DNA from: Atriophallophorus winterbourni
Taxonomy: Eukaryota > Platyhelminthes > Trematoda > Plagiorchiida > Microphallidae
NCBI GenBank assembly: GCA_013407085.1
Contig: JACCGJ010010799.1
Location: forward strand, 1-64,000
DNA length: 64,000 bases
Direction of reading: 5' to 3'
Shown: positions 12,000 to 23,400 of the stretch, piece by piece
How positions within the stretch are numbered: the first letter of the stretch is position 1
Layout of the letters: each line of letters starts with the position of its first letter
Notes under the pieces: model-generated
The model's database searches: none
The model's input: only the letters and a program-made list of their open reading frames with translations
What the model was told of the DNA's origin: nothing
Made by a program: the position numbers and the translations under genes

Positions 12000-13330
12000 T
12001 ATCTTAGGATAAGGTCAATTTTTTCTCTCCTTTTTTTAAAATCAATCATTCGCAGAATTTAATATTTGGATGGATATCAGTATTTATAAAGTGGGGGAGC
12101 GCATTAGGAGAGAACCACCTAAATATTCTCCTCACCCTTCCCAAGATAACGCTCTACCTGCTGAAGACTTTCTGACAGTAACTATTCGATTACAAGTTAT
12201 TATTAATCCAGATACCGTGATCGATTCTTAGCGCTGGTTAAAATCAATTTTGCATGAACAAGATTATATGTACGCTTGTATTGTCGGCATACTTGTAACA
12301 TTTCACATTTACTCATGTTGAAATGCATCGTATTTATTTGAGACCATTGATAAAGTGCATTCAATTCCAATTGCAAAATCGAACAATGGATCGGTGTAGC
12401 TTCCAAGTTTTAATGTCAACATTATCAAAATATACTACCTTCTATCATACTACTTCTGTAATATAATTTACGTATAACAAGAAATGGATAGGCCAGAGCA
12501 CTGAACCTTGAGGTACTACGCTGTTGATATTGATGGCTTTTGATAGAACGCTGTCAATGCGGAATCGCAATTGCCGATAGTTCATATAATCCATTATTCG
12601 CTAGCTATTTCAGAAGCAGCCTGTGGTTTACCTTATCGAATGCTTTAGATACATCATTATAGCAGGCATGAACTGAGTATCCAGATCAAGAGACGTTGTT
12701 CAATCGTACCGAGTTATGATTATATTTGACAGGGAAGATCTGTTTCGGCGAAACCCATGTTTCGCTGCTGATAAAATTCCTTTAGGTTTTAGGCTCATTT
12801 AAGATCCGCTTCATAATTTTCGAAATGAAGGGGAGAAGTTTAGCAAGCCTGTAATATGCTACAACGAAACGGCAGCCACCCTTGCAAATTGGTGTTATCA
12901 CACCTGCTTTACATGCTGATGAAACTCATCCGTCGCGAACGTTTTGGAAAAAACCTCTGCTAGACTGTTTGGAAGCTGTGTATAACATACACGAATAATA
13001 GCTGAGAAACATTTCTCTACACCATGGGATTTCATCGTATTTAATCGCCTTAGGTGTAGTTCCAAATCTACTTGGTAAAATTCTTGTTTCACTCAGAGTT
13101 TCTACACGGATTCATAAACCATAATGCAATAATTGCTATTTTCGGCAGAACACTTGAGAGTGAAGCCTCGCATGAGCACCTGTTGTCTCTTGAAATGTAA
13201 CAGTCATTCTGTTTTGTCATGAACGGAGAAACACCTGATTACACAATTTTTTTATTTATTTACAATTTTGTACAATATTTTTGGATTATATTCCATTCTT
13301 TCCACAAAGTGTTGCTGGTACTGTTGTTTG
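12000..13330 (-). mobile_element. CR1-like LINE relic in copy A intron
   Basis: Minus-strand fragments read LELNALYQWSQINTMHFNMSK (RT thumb region) and LELHLRRLNTMKSHGVEKCF, and the 12.5-12.9 kb segment encodes remains of the palm. It is heavily broken. It is the homologue of 46400-47850, inserted before the GIPC duplication. Confidence 0.6.
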
Positions 13331-13599
13331 TCTGGCAAATTTTATATGCAGTGGAATATTCCAGATAATTACTATACCAACGTGCACAAATTTCCATACA
13401 ATTGATAATGTAATAAATTTATAATGTAACAAATATGGATGTAATCATATCCGAAACTGATTTCAAAATAATTGCGGTTTTCGGTTGCATATTGCAAATG
13501 TCATCTCGTATGAATGGTGCCAGTTAATTGTGCTAATAAATTGAATTATTATGTTGTTGGATCGGATGATTGTGTAATAGTTCTAGCAGAGTACATATG

Positions 13600-14060
13600 C
13601 TGTTATTTGTGGACTCCTTCGTTCGATCTCGAATTTGAATGCACAGTGTATCAAATGCCTACATTGTCTGATTCGTTTCCGGAGTGCCAACAAGGATCTA
13701 GAATACTTCACCGATCGGTTGCATTTACAAGCTTGTGGAGTGATCGACGTTCAGCAGCATATAATAGCTAACCTGGGACATGACGCTCTACAACGGGTTT
13801 GTATAGTGATTCTTCGATAGCAAGATTTTTCCAGTGTCAAGAGCTTTCATAATTTTATTGCAAGCCTAATAGTAACACAATTCCCGTCACCACAAACATT
13901 GAATTCCCGATTTCAACTTTCCATAAATTATATCTTTCCGAATACTAATAATTACAATTCTGTACACAACAATCAGCCAGCCTATGAAGCTCAGTCGTGT
14001 TAGAGTCAGCATGTTCGGTAGACCAGCTTTCGAAAGCACGTCTGCATATGCGACATATGA
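13600..14060 (-). mobile_element. RTE-like relic in copy A intron
   Basis: The minus strand carries degraded remnants of the RTE C-terminal region (AFESW/AGLPNMLTLT near 14040, as in 48035-48286 of copy B). Its counterpart is at 47990-48310. Confidence 0.45.
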
Positions 14061-14323
14061 TTCGTTTAATACAGCTATGTTCTTTCGCTTTGCTTATAAA
14101 AGGAAGAAGTACATATATACATAATATTTTTTAGCAATTCTATAAGTCGTTAATTATGTGTTTTAAGATTATTGTTTTCAAATGTTATTTCGTGTATTAT
14201 TTCACAACAATATATTATAATATATCAAATTTTATTATTATTATTGTAAGTCAGTTGTTCTCAATCTTATAGCATCTTATAACTCATGAGGTCTAGAAAC
14301 TTGCAGAGAGAACGATTACGTAC

Positions 14324-14517
14324 AGTTTTATACCAAACCCTTCAGCAATCTGTTGGCGCAGTTCCGAAATAGTTTCGAATCCATCAATGGCAATCATGTG
14401 ACTGCCAGTGGCAAGTTGACACTGAAACATTTGTGATCCTGACTGCACGGAATATGTCTGAAAGTTACCACTAACCTGATTGAATTAGAATGGTTGCTTC
14501 GTTTGGCAGGCAGCTAA
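14324..14517 (-). pseudogene. Copy A GH1 exon, broken
   Basis: This 194-nt exon is the counterpart of the 201-nt exon of copy B. It has the same TTTTCCAG acceptor and GTACGT donor. It reads through MFQCQLATGSHMIAIDGF and ISELRQQIAEGFGIK, clear GH1. The start Met is replaced by AAG, an in-frame TAA lies at 14485-14487, and the 3' end has lost 7 nt net (KDSE replaced by CT), leaving phase 2 where the PDZ exon needs phase 0. Confidence 0.75.
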
Positions 14518-15354
14518 CTGGAAAATGTCTCACAGAATACTGTTGAAATGCAAGCGTACGGCTGAAACTTTCAATACGCTTTGTTTCAGCCAATCATTGG
14601 ATACGCTTTTCTTGATATAACCCGAATTGTGTTCGAATTTACTTGATCGATATGAGTGGACAAATAAATGCGGAGAAATCATATAAGACCATTTTTGTTG
14701 TTGTGATTTACTTTTCGAAATGGAATTTGTTTTTCAGCCATGCAACTGAGGTCGAGGTAAAATTGAAGCACATGAATAAAGAAGAAATCGCTAATGATCA
14801 AATTATTAACCACAAATTTCTAAAAAAAGACAATGGTTGTTATAACGTAGAATTGATTAGATTAGTGAACGAATAAGTGATACGTTCATCGACGAATGAA
14901 AAACGATGTACGCGTGTAAGTGTTTCGTCGATATTATCAATGATTGGAAAACTCAGTGATTCACAGATGTGAAGTAAAAATGAAAAAATCAGACATCTTT
15001 AACATCTAAGCCTTTGGCCCGCGATAACAATCAGTAACATTGGCCGCATGTAACATTCCTGAAGAACACTTTCCTCTCATAATTTCAAGTAACATCGTAA
15101 TCCTGCACGGCAATTTGAGAAAGGATTGTAGGAAATTGTAATACCAAAAAGCTTTAGTAAATACAAACGTTTCTGGCACCAACGACACTTTATTGGACGT
15201 AATTTGGTTTGGGTAACAAATAGATTAAACGGTAGATTGCAGGATGACAGCATCAGATTAGTCAGAACTCACAGCATCAGATTTGTCGAACTCAATATAT
15301 ATATATATATATATAGTGTGCAAGTTAGCCGAGACTACTTAAGTAATCCATGTG
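14518..15354. other. Upstream flank of copy A
   Basis: It aligns with the 48769-49520 flank of copy B up to about 15250. A short TA dinucleotide run lies at 15294-15316. No promoter or first exon could be identified. Confidence 0.4.
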
Positions 15355-15640
15355 CAAATTAGGTGTTATGCACGTTAACCCTTATCCGCTGCAGAACCGA
15401 CAGCCAGATTGCTAAGATATCCGCTCCATACACTTTGTTCACCGCATTCGCCCCGGCCGTTGTTATTTCAACTGACTCGGCGTAAAGCCATTTCTTATAA
15501 GATTTCACACCCCGTCTAATCACTTCCACGTTATCAAGATCTAGGGTGTTTTCAGTGTTCAGCACGTGTTCAGCTAGGGTAGACTCCCGAATCAGTGATT
15601 GATATTCACTGGGATTGCAAGGTGAATACAGTTCAGTGAA
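15355..15640 (-). mobile_element. Penelope-like element, GIY-YIG C-terminus
   Basis: The minus frame reads LIRESTLAEHVLNTENTLDL, then VEVIRRGVKSYKKWLYAESV and a Trp-containing end. The H-x-L-x-T/L-D/x-N/xEA pattern is the C-terminal half of the GIY-YIG endonuclease of Penelope-like elements. It is closely related to copies at 18758 and 51500. It is 5' truncated. Confidence 0.68.
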
Positions 15641-15829
15641 CTTGCCCAGAAAGAACTGAGCATTGTTGTAACAGCATGATAGAGATTTGATTTTTGTTGC
15701 AGATGAAGAGCTAATAGTAGTGGATTCGCCGACACAGAATTGGTCGGCTGTTCCATGTTTTTTGTCTCAGGTGCATTTGATTGTCTTGTTAGCGAAGTCA
15801 TTTCGGGAACAATAGTGTTCGTGCGTTTT

Positions 15830-17140
15830 ATTTCCTATAAAGCCCGAATACGAATTTCAGTAGGTGCAAATTTTCGGCATTGATACCACGCCTCGAGTAT
15901 TCCATCCTTCATCTCATCTGTGCGGAATAATATTTTGAGAGGAGGAGGCTGATGAGTTTCCTTTTTCGGTACAAGGCGCTTAACATGAGTCATTATTATG
16001 TCCTTTGAACCTAGAATCTATTGTAAAAATCTCCATTCACTGCAATCGTGTTGCTGGATTCTACTTCATTCGATATTGATACATCATGAACTATAACATC
16101 TCTTAGATTTATAGCTTCTTTTGCTAGTTCGGTATTACTACGACGAATTTGCCGTTCTTCCCACGGAACGTCCAGAATTATTCGCACAGCCGATTTGTTT
16201 ACCACTAAGAGTGATGAGGCGAGCAACATATTTTATACATCTTGGACGGACATGATCACTACACGCAGTAACCTGGGTGTGTTCGCACGAGGTGAGTTCG
16301 GAGGTCTAAACAATCGTGTCACCGATGTTCAATGTTTGACTTTTGAGTGGTTTTAGTGTTCAAACTCTTTGGTCTAAGCTTATGCACATCCTTCGATAAT
16401 TCAGCGCTTTCATTCACTTGACTACAGGAATTATTCGCAGATTCATCGGTCTTACCGAGCTGTTGGAAGGGACTTTGTTCGATTTAGGGAGAAATCAGCG
16501 TTTCCGTAGTAGTTAGCGCTCCGCTGTAAGACTTGCGGTTAACTTGGTTTGGGACTGCGTTTAGAACTGGTTCCAGCGATTTCTGACACTCAAATGTTTG
16601 GGAAGAATCTAACGTGTTTCGAAGCCGTTTAAGGTTCGCCTCTACAGCGAACATATGTATTTCCATAATTGAATCAGAGTTTTCCGCTCTTGATAAATCA
16701 CTAATTACTTTCAATCTGCATGGATTTCATAGATAGTAGATGTCTGGTAACTTTTCATTATTAATTAGAGTCACAGATTCGGGTGATAAATAATGTTCGC
16801 AGTTCGCATGAATAGCAATTGAACACAAGTAACATTTAACTTGACGCAATCTGGGACTTGCCAGCTTTTGACAAAGTTTGCACTTTTTTACTAGCCTGTT
16901 CGTCAGGTCCGTTTAAGGTCACGTTGCCGGTAATCTTTACAATTTCGCGAGATCGAGTAGACACACTGGGCGAAGCGGTCGATTATCGATCGGTGTCTCT
17001 CGGTAGAGTACAGAAACGAGTGGATGCGATGCAGTGCAATCCAACGGACAGTAAAATGTCGTACACTTTCACGTAAAGGCTGTTCTGTAAGATTTGATCC
17101 GACAGTGTTGAAATAACTGTCAGTAAATACCAAATAGCGA
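15830..17140 (-). mobile_element. LINE ORF1 relic with a PHD-type zinc finger
   Basis: At 16755-16890 the minus frame gives C-x2-C-x11-C-x2-C-x4-H-x2-C followed by YYL[stop]NPC. This is a PHD/treble-clef finger in which the seventh ligand codon has become TGA. A helical, charged segment follows (ENSDSIMEIHMFAVEANLKR) and later ILDVPWEERQIRRSN. Such PHD-bearing ORF1 proteins occur in CR1-group LINEs. The assignment to that group is inference from the finger and the abundance of CR1 RTs nearby. Confidence 0.5.
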
Positions 17141-18379
17141 GATCTTCCTAATGGTATCCGAGTTGTGGCGTTATTCTGGTTGGAAGCAATGTTGCACGCG
17201 GATGTAATTTTGGGTAGAAACTAGAAAAATTTCGATTATCAAGAATTCACGTTTTTCCGACTTGAAAATAGTATACCGTACACTGTATGGTATACCGTTC
17301 ACTGTAATTTATTGGAAACGAGTTGTGTCTAAATTTTTTAATCTGACATTTCAAACTAAAAATCAAATTTAATTTTTTCAATTATTGATAATGAAATATG
17401 GGTCATGCATATTGTCACTTTACATGGTTGTATCTCTCTTATTGCGTAATTACACTTACCTCAAAAAGAAGACCTAGCTGATAAGGATTTAAACAGGTAG
17501 ACAGATTTTTCAGATATTATAAAGTATTGAAGAAGATCTTATCCCGGGATACATCAAGTATACTCTCCGTATCAAAAAAAAAGTTAATGCTCGTAGTAAG
17601 AAAGTCTCGGAAACGTGTCGCACAATAAAATTAAGGCAGCAAAATAAGTCACCGATTTATTGAAAGTTTGAATTGGACGTATAGAAATACAGCTTGCTCT
17701 GACACTGATCAACAAAAAACCGATGAAAAAAGGTTGCAAACTACCTAACGTTGAGCAAGAATCGTAGGATAGTTATCTTTGGGGAAAGGTTTGCGCGCGT
17801 GAGGAAACTGAGATATTTACGTGGGAGCAGTAAATTCGTTGTGGATAGGTTAGATAGATGATAACGATTAAATTTTAAACGTTGTGATCAAAAATTACAC
17901 AGAATACATAGAAATAAATAAATGCGAGCAGATTCGGCGATGATTTGACCAAGAGTGTCAGAGAAAAGAAATGCAAGCACAACAGAATCAATCTATATAG
18001 TTTTCAATCTCACTTTAAATTTTTATGTATACATGAATGTGTGTATGTAAGTATGATTGACTAAATGTACGTACTTATATAAGAATGTATGATTGTATGT
18101 GTAAATTTTTTGATGTGTGTATATATGTATGTATCTATGAATATATTTATATATACATGTATGCATGTATGCATGCATTTATGTTTGTTTGTATGTGTAT
18201 ATTTATGCAGGCATGTATGTTTGTGTGTACGCACCTATCTATGTGTGTATATATGTATGTATGTATCTATGTGTTCAAGGTAATTTAAGGTTTCAATGGT
18301 CTAAAATCATCATGCTTAGCAACAAACATAGGATTGTAAAAATTAAAATTTATGTGTATAAACAATATAGGGAAATAGG
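17141..18379. repeat. AT-rich spacer with a (TGTA)n microsatellite at 18020-18285
   Basis: Bases 18020-18285 are an imperfect TATG/TGTA repeat whose open frames are meaningless Tyr/Met/Cys/Val repeats. Nothing else is recognised in this stretch. Confidence 0.7.
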
Positions 18380-18965
18380 TTATAGTAAGTTTTTGGTAAC
18401 GGTTCGCTTCTGAACACAAAAGCTTCGTCAGACCAAGGTTGTCGGTACGAACAGTGTTCAGGTTTAAATGGCATTCTCTTGACCAATCCTGTGTTCTCTA
18501 AGCTAGACTGGGGAGATCAAGATAATTGATTACACCCCCTAATTGTTCTGTTCATTCCTAATTGTTTATAAATTGCAAAGGTCAGCGTCTGCTAACAAAC
18601 TGCTTACGTAATCAAGGTTTTACTTGTATGCCAACTGTTATATAGGGTTCGTACAAAGAAACACGATGTTCAGACACAGAATCACAAAGTGATTCTTGGT
18701 GTGTAAGGGATGGGGATGTGAGCAACACATTACTTTGCTTTCGTAATCAGTTGCGTATTAGGTGTGATGTTCGTTAATCCTTATCCGCTGCAGAACCGAA
18801 CGCCAGATTGTTGAGATATCCGCCCCATCCTCCTTGTTCACCACATTCGCCCCAGGCTTTGTTATTTGAACAGCCTCGGCGTGAAGTCTTTTCCTATAAG
18901 ATTTCACACACCGTCTTATCAATTTAACGTTATCGAGATCTACGCTCTGTCCAGTATCTAGCACA
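18380..18965 (-). mobile_element. Penelope-like element 3' end: GIY-YIG part plus 3' UTR
   Basis: 18758-18964 encodes MLDTGQSVDLDNVKLIRRCV and further RKRLHAEAVQI and IWRSVLQRI, the end of a Penelope GIY-YIG domain, stopping at 18758. The 3' UTR runs down to about 18380, ending in the hammerhead-containing terminal segment that is shared with 51305-51480 and 52766-52860. Confidence 0.68.
18389..18437 (-). ncRNA. Hammerhead ribozyme motif of Penelope-like element
   Basis: The minus strand reads helix I CTTGGT, core CTGACGA, helix II GCTTT...AGAAGC, then GAAC (GAAA expected), CGTT and helix I return ACCAAA, which pairs with the opening TTGGT. One core base departs from consensus, so activity is doubtful. 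Hammerheads at these positions are known from Penelope-like elements. Confidence 0.6.
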
Positions 18966-19029
18966 GTGTCTACCGCGTGTCAAAAGCGCCTCCGAAGGAA
19001 TAAGTCGAATCTTAAATAGCATATTGTGT

Positions 19030-19420
19030 TGCTCACTTTCCCCGGAATTGTGATGTAAGCAACATATTACTTTGGTCATCCATAATCGCCTTGAGTGCTT
19101 GACTACGAATCACAATGTGATTCTGCGTTTGAACTTGGTGGCAACATGCAACAGTGGCATTCAAGTATAACCTTGTATACATTAGAATAATGTCTAGGAC
19201 TGTTAGTAGAAGAATTAGTAAAATCAAATTTTTCCTTCTATTTTAAAATGGTGGCTAAATTAAGTTTTTGTTTATCTCTAATACACTCTGTCTGTGTGGT
19301 CAAGACTGAACCTGATCTTACTGTCTCCACCTGACGACGGCGAATAGTTAGAAACCGGTAGTGGTGTGTAAGGGATGGGGATGTGAGTAATACATTAATT
19401 TACTTTATACTCATCTTATC
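19030..19420 (+). repeat. Repeat unit ending in a hammerhead-like motif
   Basis: It starts with GTGAT-TAAGCAACATATTACTTTGGTCATCC and ends with a CTGACGA...GAAACCGG motif followed by GTGTAAGGGATGGGGATGTGAG. The same unit occurs twice in tandem at 21150-21440, and its tail also occurs at 18700-18735 next to the Penelope end. Confidence 0.5.
19325..19366 (+). ncRNA. Hammerhead-like motif, weak helix II
   Basis: CTCCAC, CTGACGA, CGGC-GAATA-GTTA, GAAA, CCGGTA, GTGGTG. Helix I (CCAC with GTGG) and both core strands are present. Helix II has only about three weak pairs. Helix III would be the self-complementary ACCGGT, requiring a dimer. Confidence 0.45.
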
Positions 19421-20310
19421 GCAATATCAACAGATCTACAGACAACGATCTTTCATTTCATCAGAAGACTGACAGGCGATAGTCAAGAGTGTATTGTGCA
19501 CAAATTCGCCCCTGCATCCAAAATAAGTCGGATACTGTTAATTTTCAAGGTATGTTTGATCAAGTTGAAACAATGTCCGACCAAATGTAGTTAGAAAACT
19601 TTCTTTTACCCACCATAAGCTGATCCTTAGTGTCTATCAAACCTAGCAAAGAAGGTAGATCATTTTACCTCTCTCTAGCCTAATGCAAAACGGTTTGTCA
19701 ATAAGGATAAGTTTCTCACGACATGCTTTCCTCCGTTTTCAGAACCAGCGAAACAATTTGCTTATAAAAAGAAGCACTTAATGGATAAATGAGGCTCTCA
19801 ATACCAAATACCTAAATGATTAAATTTGATGTAGCTGTCTTGTAAGAGACATTGGCTTGCTAAAAGGAAGATGTTACAAGTTTTCGAGATGCACGAGGCT
19901 TATAAATATCCGTTAATTTCTGTATGGCTCTTTGAATAAACCTGCAAATTCTTGAATGTAACTCCGTGTAATTTTATACCTGCTATACTCATTTAAAGCA
20001 AAATCATATATTCAGTTTAACATTGGTCATCTCACAGTATTTTGCAGTAATACGATTCGTCACTCCATTGTAACGATCAATCATTCAAGCATTTTGCCTC
20101 CGATTCATTAATGTAAATTAAATGGTAGAATAATTTTTAGAAAACTGAAACCCATGTTGATCAGCAGTAAGAAGAAAAAATGAAGCATACGAATGATTCA
20201 TTGCTTGCATTATAGCATTAAATTTTGTAAGGATATTCAGCGCAAAAATCTGTTTAAAATGTTCAAATATGTTCTTTGTCGCGCCTTTTAAATAAGACAG
20301 TTCGATTGGT
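19421..20310. other. 3' flank of copy B
   Basis: No element or gene is recognised between the hammerhead repeat and the copy B stop codon. Confidence 0.4.
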
Positions 20311-20441
20311 CTATTTATTTACCGTCTCGAATATTTTCATTGCCGCTAACGCTTTAATGTCCACCCCCAATTTAGGTTTGAGATAGAGGATAAAATTGGT
20401 AGTTGATGAAACCTGTTTTGCAAGCTCCATGACTTTGGCAG
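20311..20441 (-). CDS. Copy B terminal exon: second half of GH2, stop
   Basis: The acceptor is TTGATTTCAG, phase 1 in. The split codon C+CT gives Pro, then AKVMELAKQVSSTTNF, a hydrophobic segment, and LGVDIKALAAMKIFETVNK followed by TAG at 20311-20313. This parallels the GH2 pattern ELA..MVELGK...N...LAEALDERLGDF..PDEFVFDVW. The C-terminus is several residues shorter than usual. A GTAAAT directly before the stop could be an alternative donor, so a further small exon cannot be excluded. Confidence 0.68.
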
Positions 20442-23400
20442 CTGAAATCAAAAAGGAATCATACGATGACTAATTGATAAGCACTTGATAAATTTCATAA
20501 ACAACGGTCGATAAAACTCAAATTTCCATGGATAGATTAGTGTTAAATTATTCTCAAAAGCTTTTACTTGCCCGCCATTTGCAACTCGTTCATTGTCAAT
20601 ATTGATTGGATGTTGACGAGCGTTACTCTTCCGGTGTATTATTCAATAGACATTTGTGAATACCTATTCCCGTTTTAATATAAAAATACGTTTGCGAAAG
20701 TTCTTTTCTAATATGTTTCATCATTTTTGCATTCAGTATATTTTCATTCAGCGTTTCAGCACTTAAACAACGTGATTTCTGAATGTTTGCACTGCTGATT
20801 CCTGGGGATAATCTAGAAGATTATAATTAAGACATTTCCCGTATACTGTTGATAGAATAAATGAGGTCTCTCTATGGCATGCACATATTCTTACATTGAA
20901 ACTTCGAATTCTTACAGAAATAGTTTAACGAAGTTACATCTATTCCGCTCATTGCAAACCGAACACTAGAAAGAGAAGTAAGGAGTGAAGAAAAAGTAAG
21001 GGATTTGTCAGAAACACAGACATTGATCCTCGTTGAATGTTTGAAACCCTTGTAGTGTCAGCAAACCGCAATACAATATAATTACGTGTCGGTATCTGAA
21101 GCGATCAAGGTTCTCCAAATTTAGATTTGCATGTCACCTTCAAATAAGGTATCAACAGGATCTCCACCTCATGATGGAATACAGCTAGAAACCGGTAGTG
21201 GTGTGTAAGTGCGGGGGAAGTGAGCAAAGCTTCACTTTGGTCATCCATCAGCGCTTTGAGTGCTGGACCAGGATTCACTATGTGATTCTGTGTTTGAACA
21301 CCGTGGCATTTAAGTATATCTTTGTTTGCCAATTATCCACTTTCTCCAGGTTCTCTGAACGTGATCTTACCATCTCCACCTGATGTCTGCAAACAGCCAT
21401 GAACCGGTATTGGTGTGTAAGGGATGGGGATGTGAGCAGCCCAATACATCAACCAAGTGTCAATTTTCAATTGTTTTTCATTGCTTATTATTCTTTAATA
21501 GCAGAAATGAAAGTCCTAAATTACGTAGTAATATATTAATTGCTTCAATCCAATCTTGAGAAAACGAAAAGTGTTTTTCAGTAATGTTCAGTTGAGTTTG
21601 AGGGTTATGTATTACATTTTTTCAACGGATAACACATGATAAATTCTTAAATATTCGCATTGGAAATATTGAATTTATTGTCAATGATAAGCTCGAAATT
21701 ATTTGATTCTTAATCAATCACTCGAAAATTGACAACAGAATTCCAAAGACATAATTTGAATCTTGCAAAATGTCTTCAATAATCCATCGTACTTATATAT
21801 AGACTGTTGATTAATATAGACAAGCAATGAAAAAATTCAGTTTTACAATACATTTATCTCAAAGTGCTTGTTTGTATATCTTAAGAAAGCTGCCAATTTT
21901 GGTATGAATTTCATTAAAATTATATAATGTTTCTTACACAAGATTCAATTCTTTTGAACGCATGTGGTTGATTTAGTTATCTTCGGAAGTGCGAGACAGA
22001 TAAAGTTAGGAAACAACATGCTGTTTGCGTCTCATTTAGATTGACACTTGTAGGAGTTGATACTTGTGGAATCTTTCTGTGTACAAGATAATGTTGTGAT
22101 ACGTACACCATGGTTTCACACCATCAGTGCAATTTTCTCGGTTAAATACTCTTCAGTACGAATGATCACGTGTTTTATAAAACCTATCTTTAGAGCCTGT
22201 GACGAGTTGGTCATGTGCACAGAATGGAAATAGGTTTTACACCGAAAGATCTACTCTGTGGTGAATTGAAATACCAAAATCGAGCATTGACTACAATTGG
22301 GCATTTGTAGCAAAGACGTTTGCCAAAGAGATATGAAAGCTCTTGACATTCAGCCTACGATTTAGCAAGAACTTGCTGTTGACCACTCATCTTATAGTCA
22401 ATTTTCAAATTGTCGTCAGCAAGCTGAAGAATTGGACATAATGTTATTGGCCGCGAATGGTAAATCACGCTGTCCACGTTCAACTAAAATCGTACTTCCC
22501 AGTACTGATAATCGTTGTGCATTTCAGTGGAAGAGATTGTTTTGTTTATCCATACTAAAAGCTGTCGAGCAATTAACCATGATGCGATATTGAAGCACAT
22601 ACTAGATGGACATTGACCGACGGATGCAAACAACACTTCACGGAAAGCACTGCCATTCTAATAAATATACAACTTCGAAAGTTCTTCAAATCGCTCATCA
22701 ACATAAAATACACTCCTCAAGATCATTTACCATAAGGCCGCGAACATATATATATATATATATTATGTGATTTCGAAACATCCGGAAAAACAGTGGTCGA
22801 CATAATACTCAAGACATTCGAGACTCACGTAATTTGTCATCATAGTTATTGATTTCCTTCTTCAAAATTTCAGCAACAGCTTTCTCCTTCGGATCTTCTT
22901 TCTGTAAAATATATTTATCTAGATAATTTGTTCAACTTTATGCTTTATAATCATATAAAGCGACGGATTTCGGGATTCAAGTTTTAGGATATGAAAATAT
23001 TTTAGTCGCATCGGGTAAAACTTTTGATATATCGAAGAACACCGCTAGACAAAGAAGTAGAACAAGTCTTAACTAAAGATATTTAGAATTTAAGCTCACG
23101 TATATCGTTGAAAAGAAAACAAGAATCTCCACTAATTATTCATAAAAATATTCGAAAAAATATTTATCATATCAGCGTATATATGTTGACCATAACTGTA
23201 CAATATGAAGTTTATTTGTGTGAAGAATTCTTGAGCTTTTACGCAAAGTGATTATGATACGACGTTCGAGCAACGCGAAAAACTGTAAAAAGTCCGGAAA
23301 ATATGGCAGGTGAACTGTTCAATATATGTATTATAATACATGAGAGACACGAAGATCACCAAGCTCTTTAAGATTAATGGTGATAGCGGCATCTACAATA

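Larger units (their letters stand above)
1182..14517 (-). pseudogene. GIPC-like gene copy A (decaying tandem duplicate, continues off the left edge)
   Basis: The GH1, PDZ and Q/P exons occur in the same order and orientation as copy B, offset by roughly 34-35 kb. Introns also align (8.8-15.2 kb with 42.9-49.5 kb), so this is a head-to-tail genomic duplication, not a retrocopy. Decay marks: the GH1 Met codon is AAG, an in-frame TAA follows, and a net 7-nt loss before the donor shifts the frame; PDZ lost 27 nt in frame; one micro-exon donor is AT instead of GT; another micro-exon has an internal TAA. The GH2 exons would lie left of base 1 and are not seen. PDZ remains open, so an alternative promoter could still express part of it, but the simplest reading is a pseudogene. 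Confidence 0.72.
8830..15250. repeat. Segmental duplication, copy A side
   Basis: It aligns in the same order with 42940-49520: the GAGGACC-GCTTTTA block near 8833/42952, the PDZ exon, the CR1 relic (12.0-13.3/46.4-47.8), the RTE relic (13.6-14.1/48.0-48.3), the GH1 exon, and the 14.9-15.2 kb block. Shared transposon relics at the same places show that those insertions predate the gene duplication. Confidence 0.75.

Noticed and set aside
18085..18413. Three overlapping plus frames rich in Tyr, Met, Cys and Val
   Set aside because: They are translations of the TGTA microsatellite in three frames.
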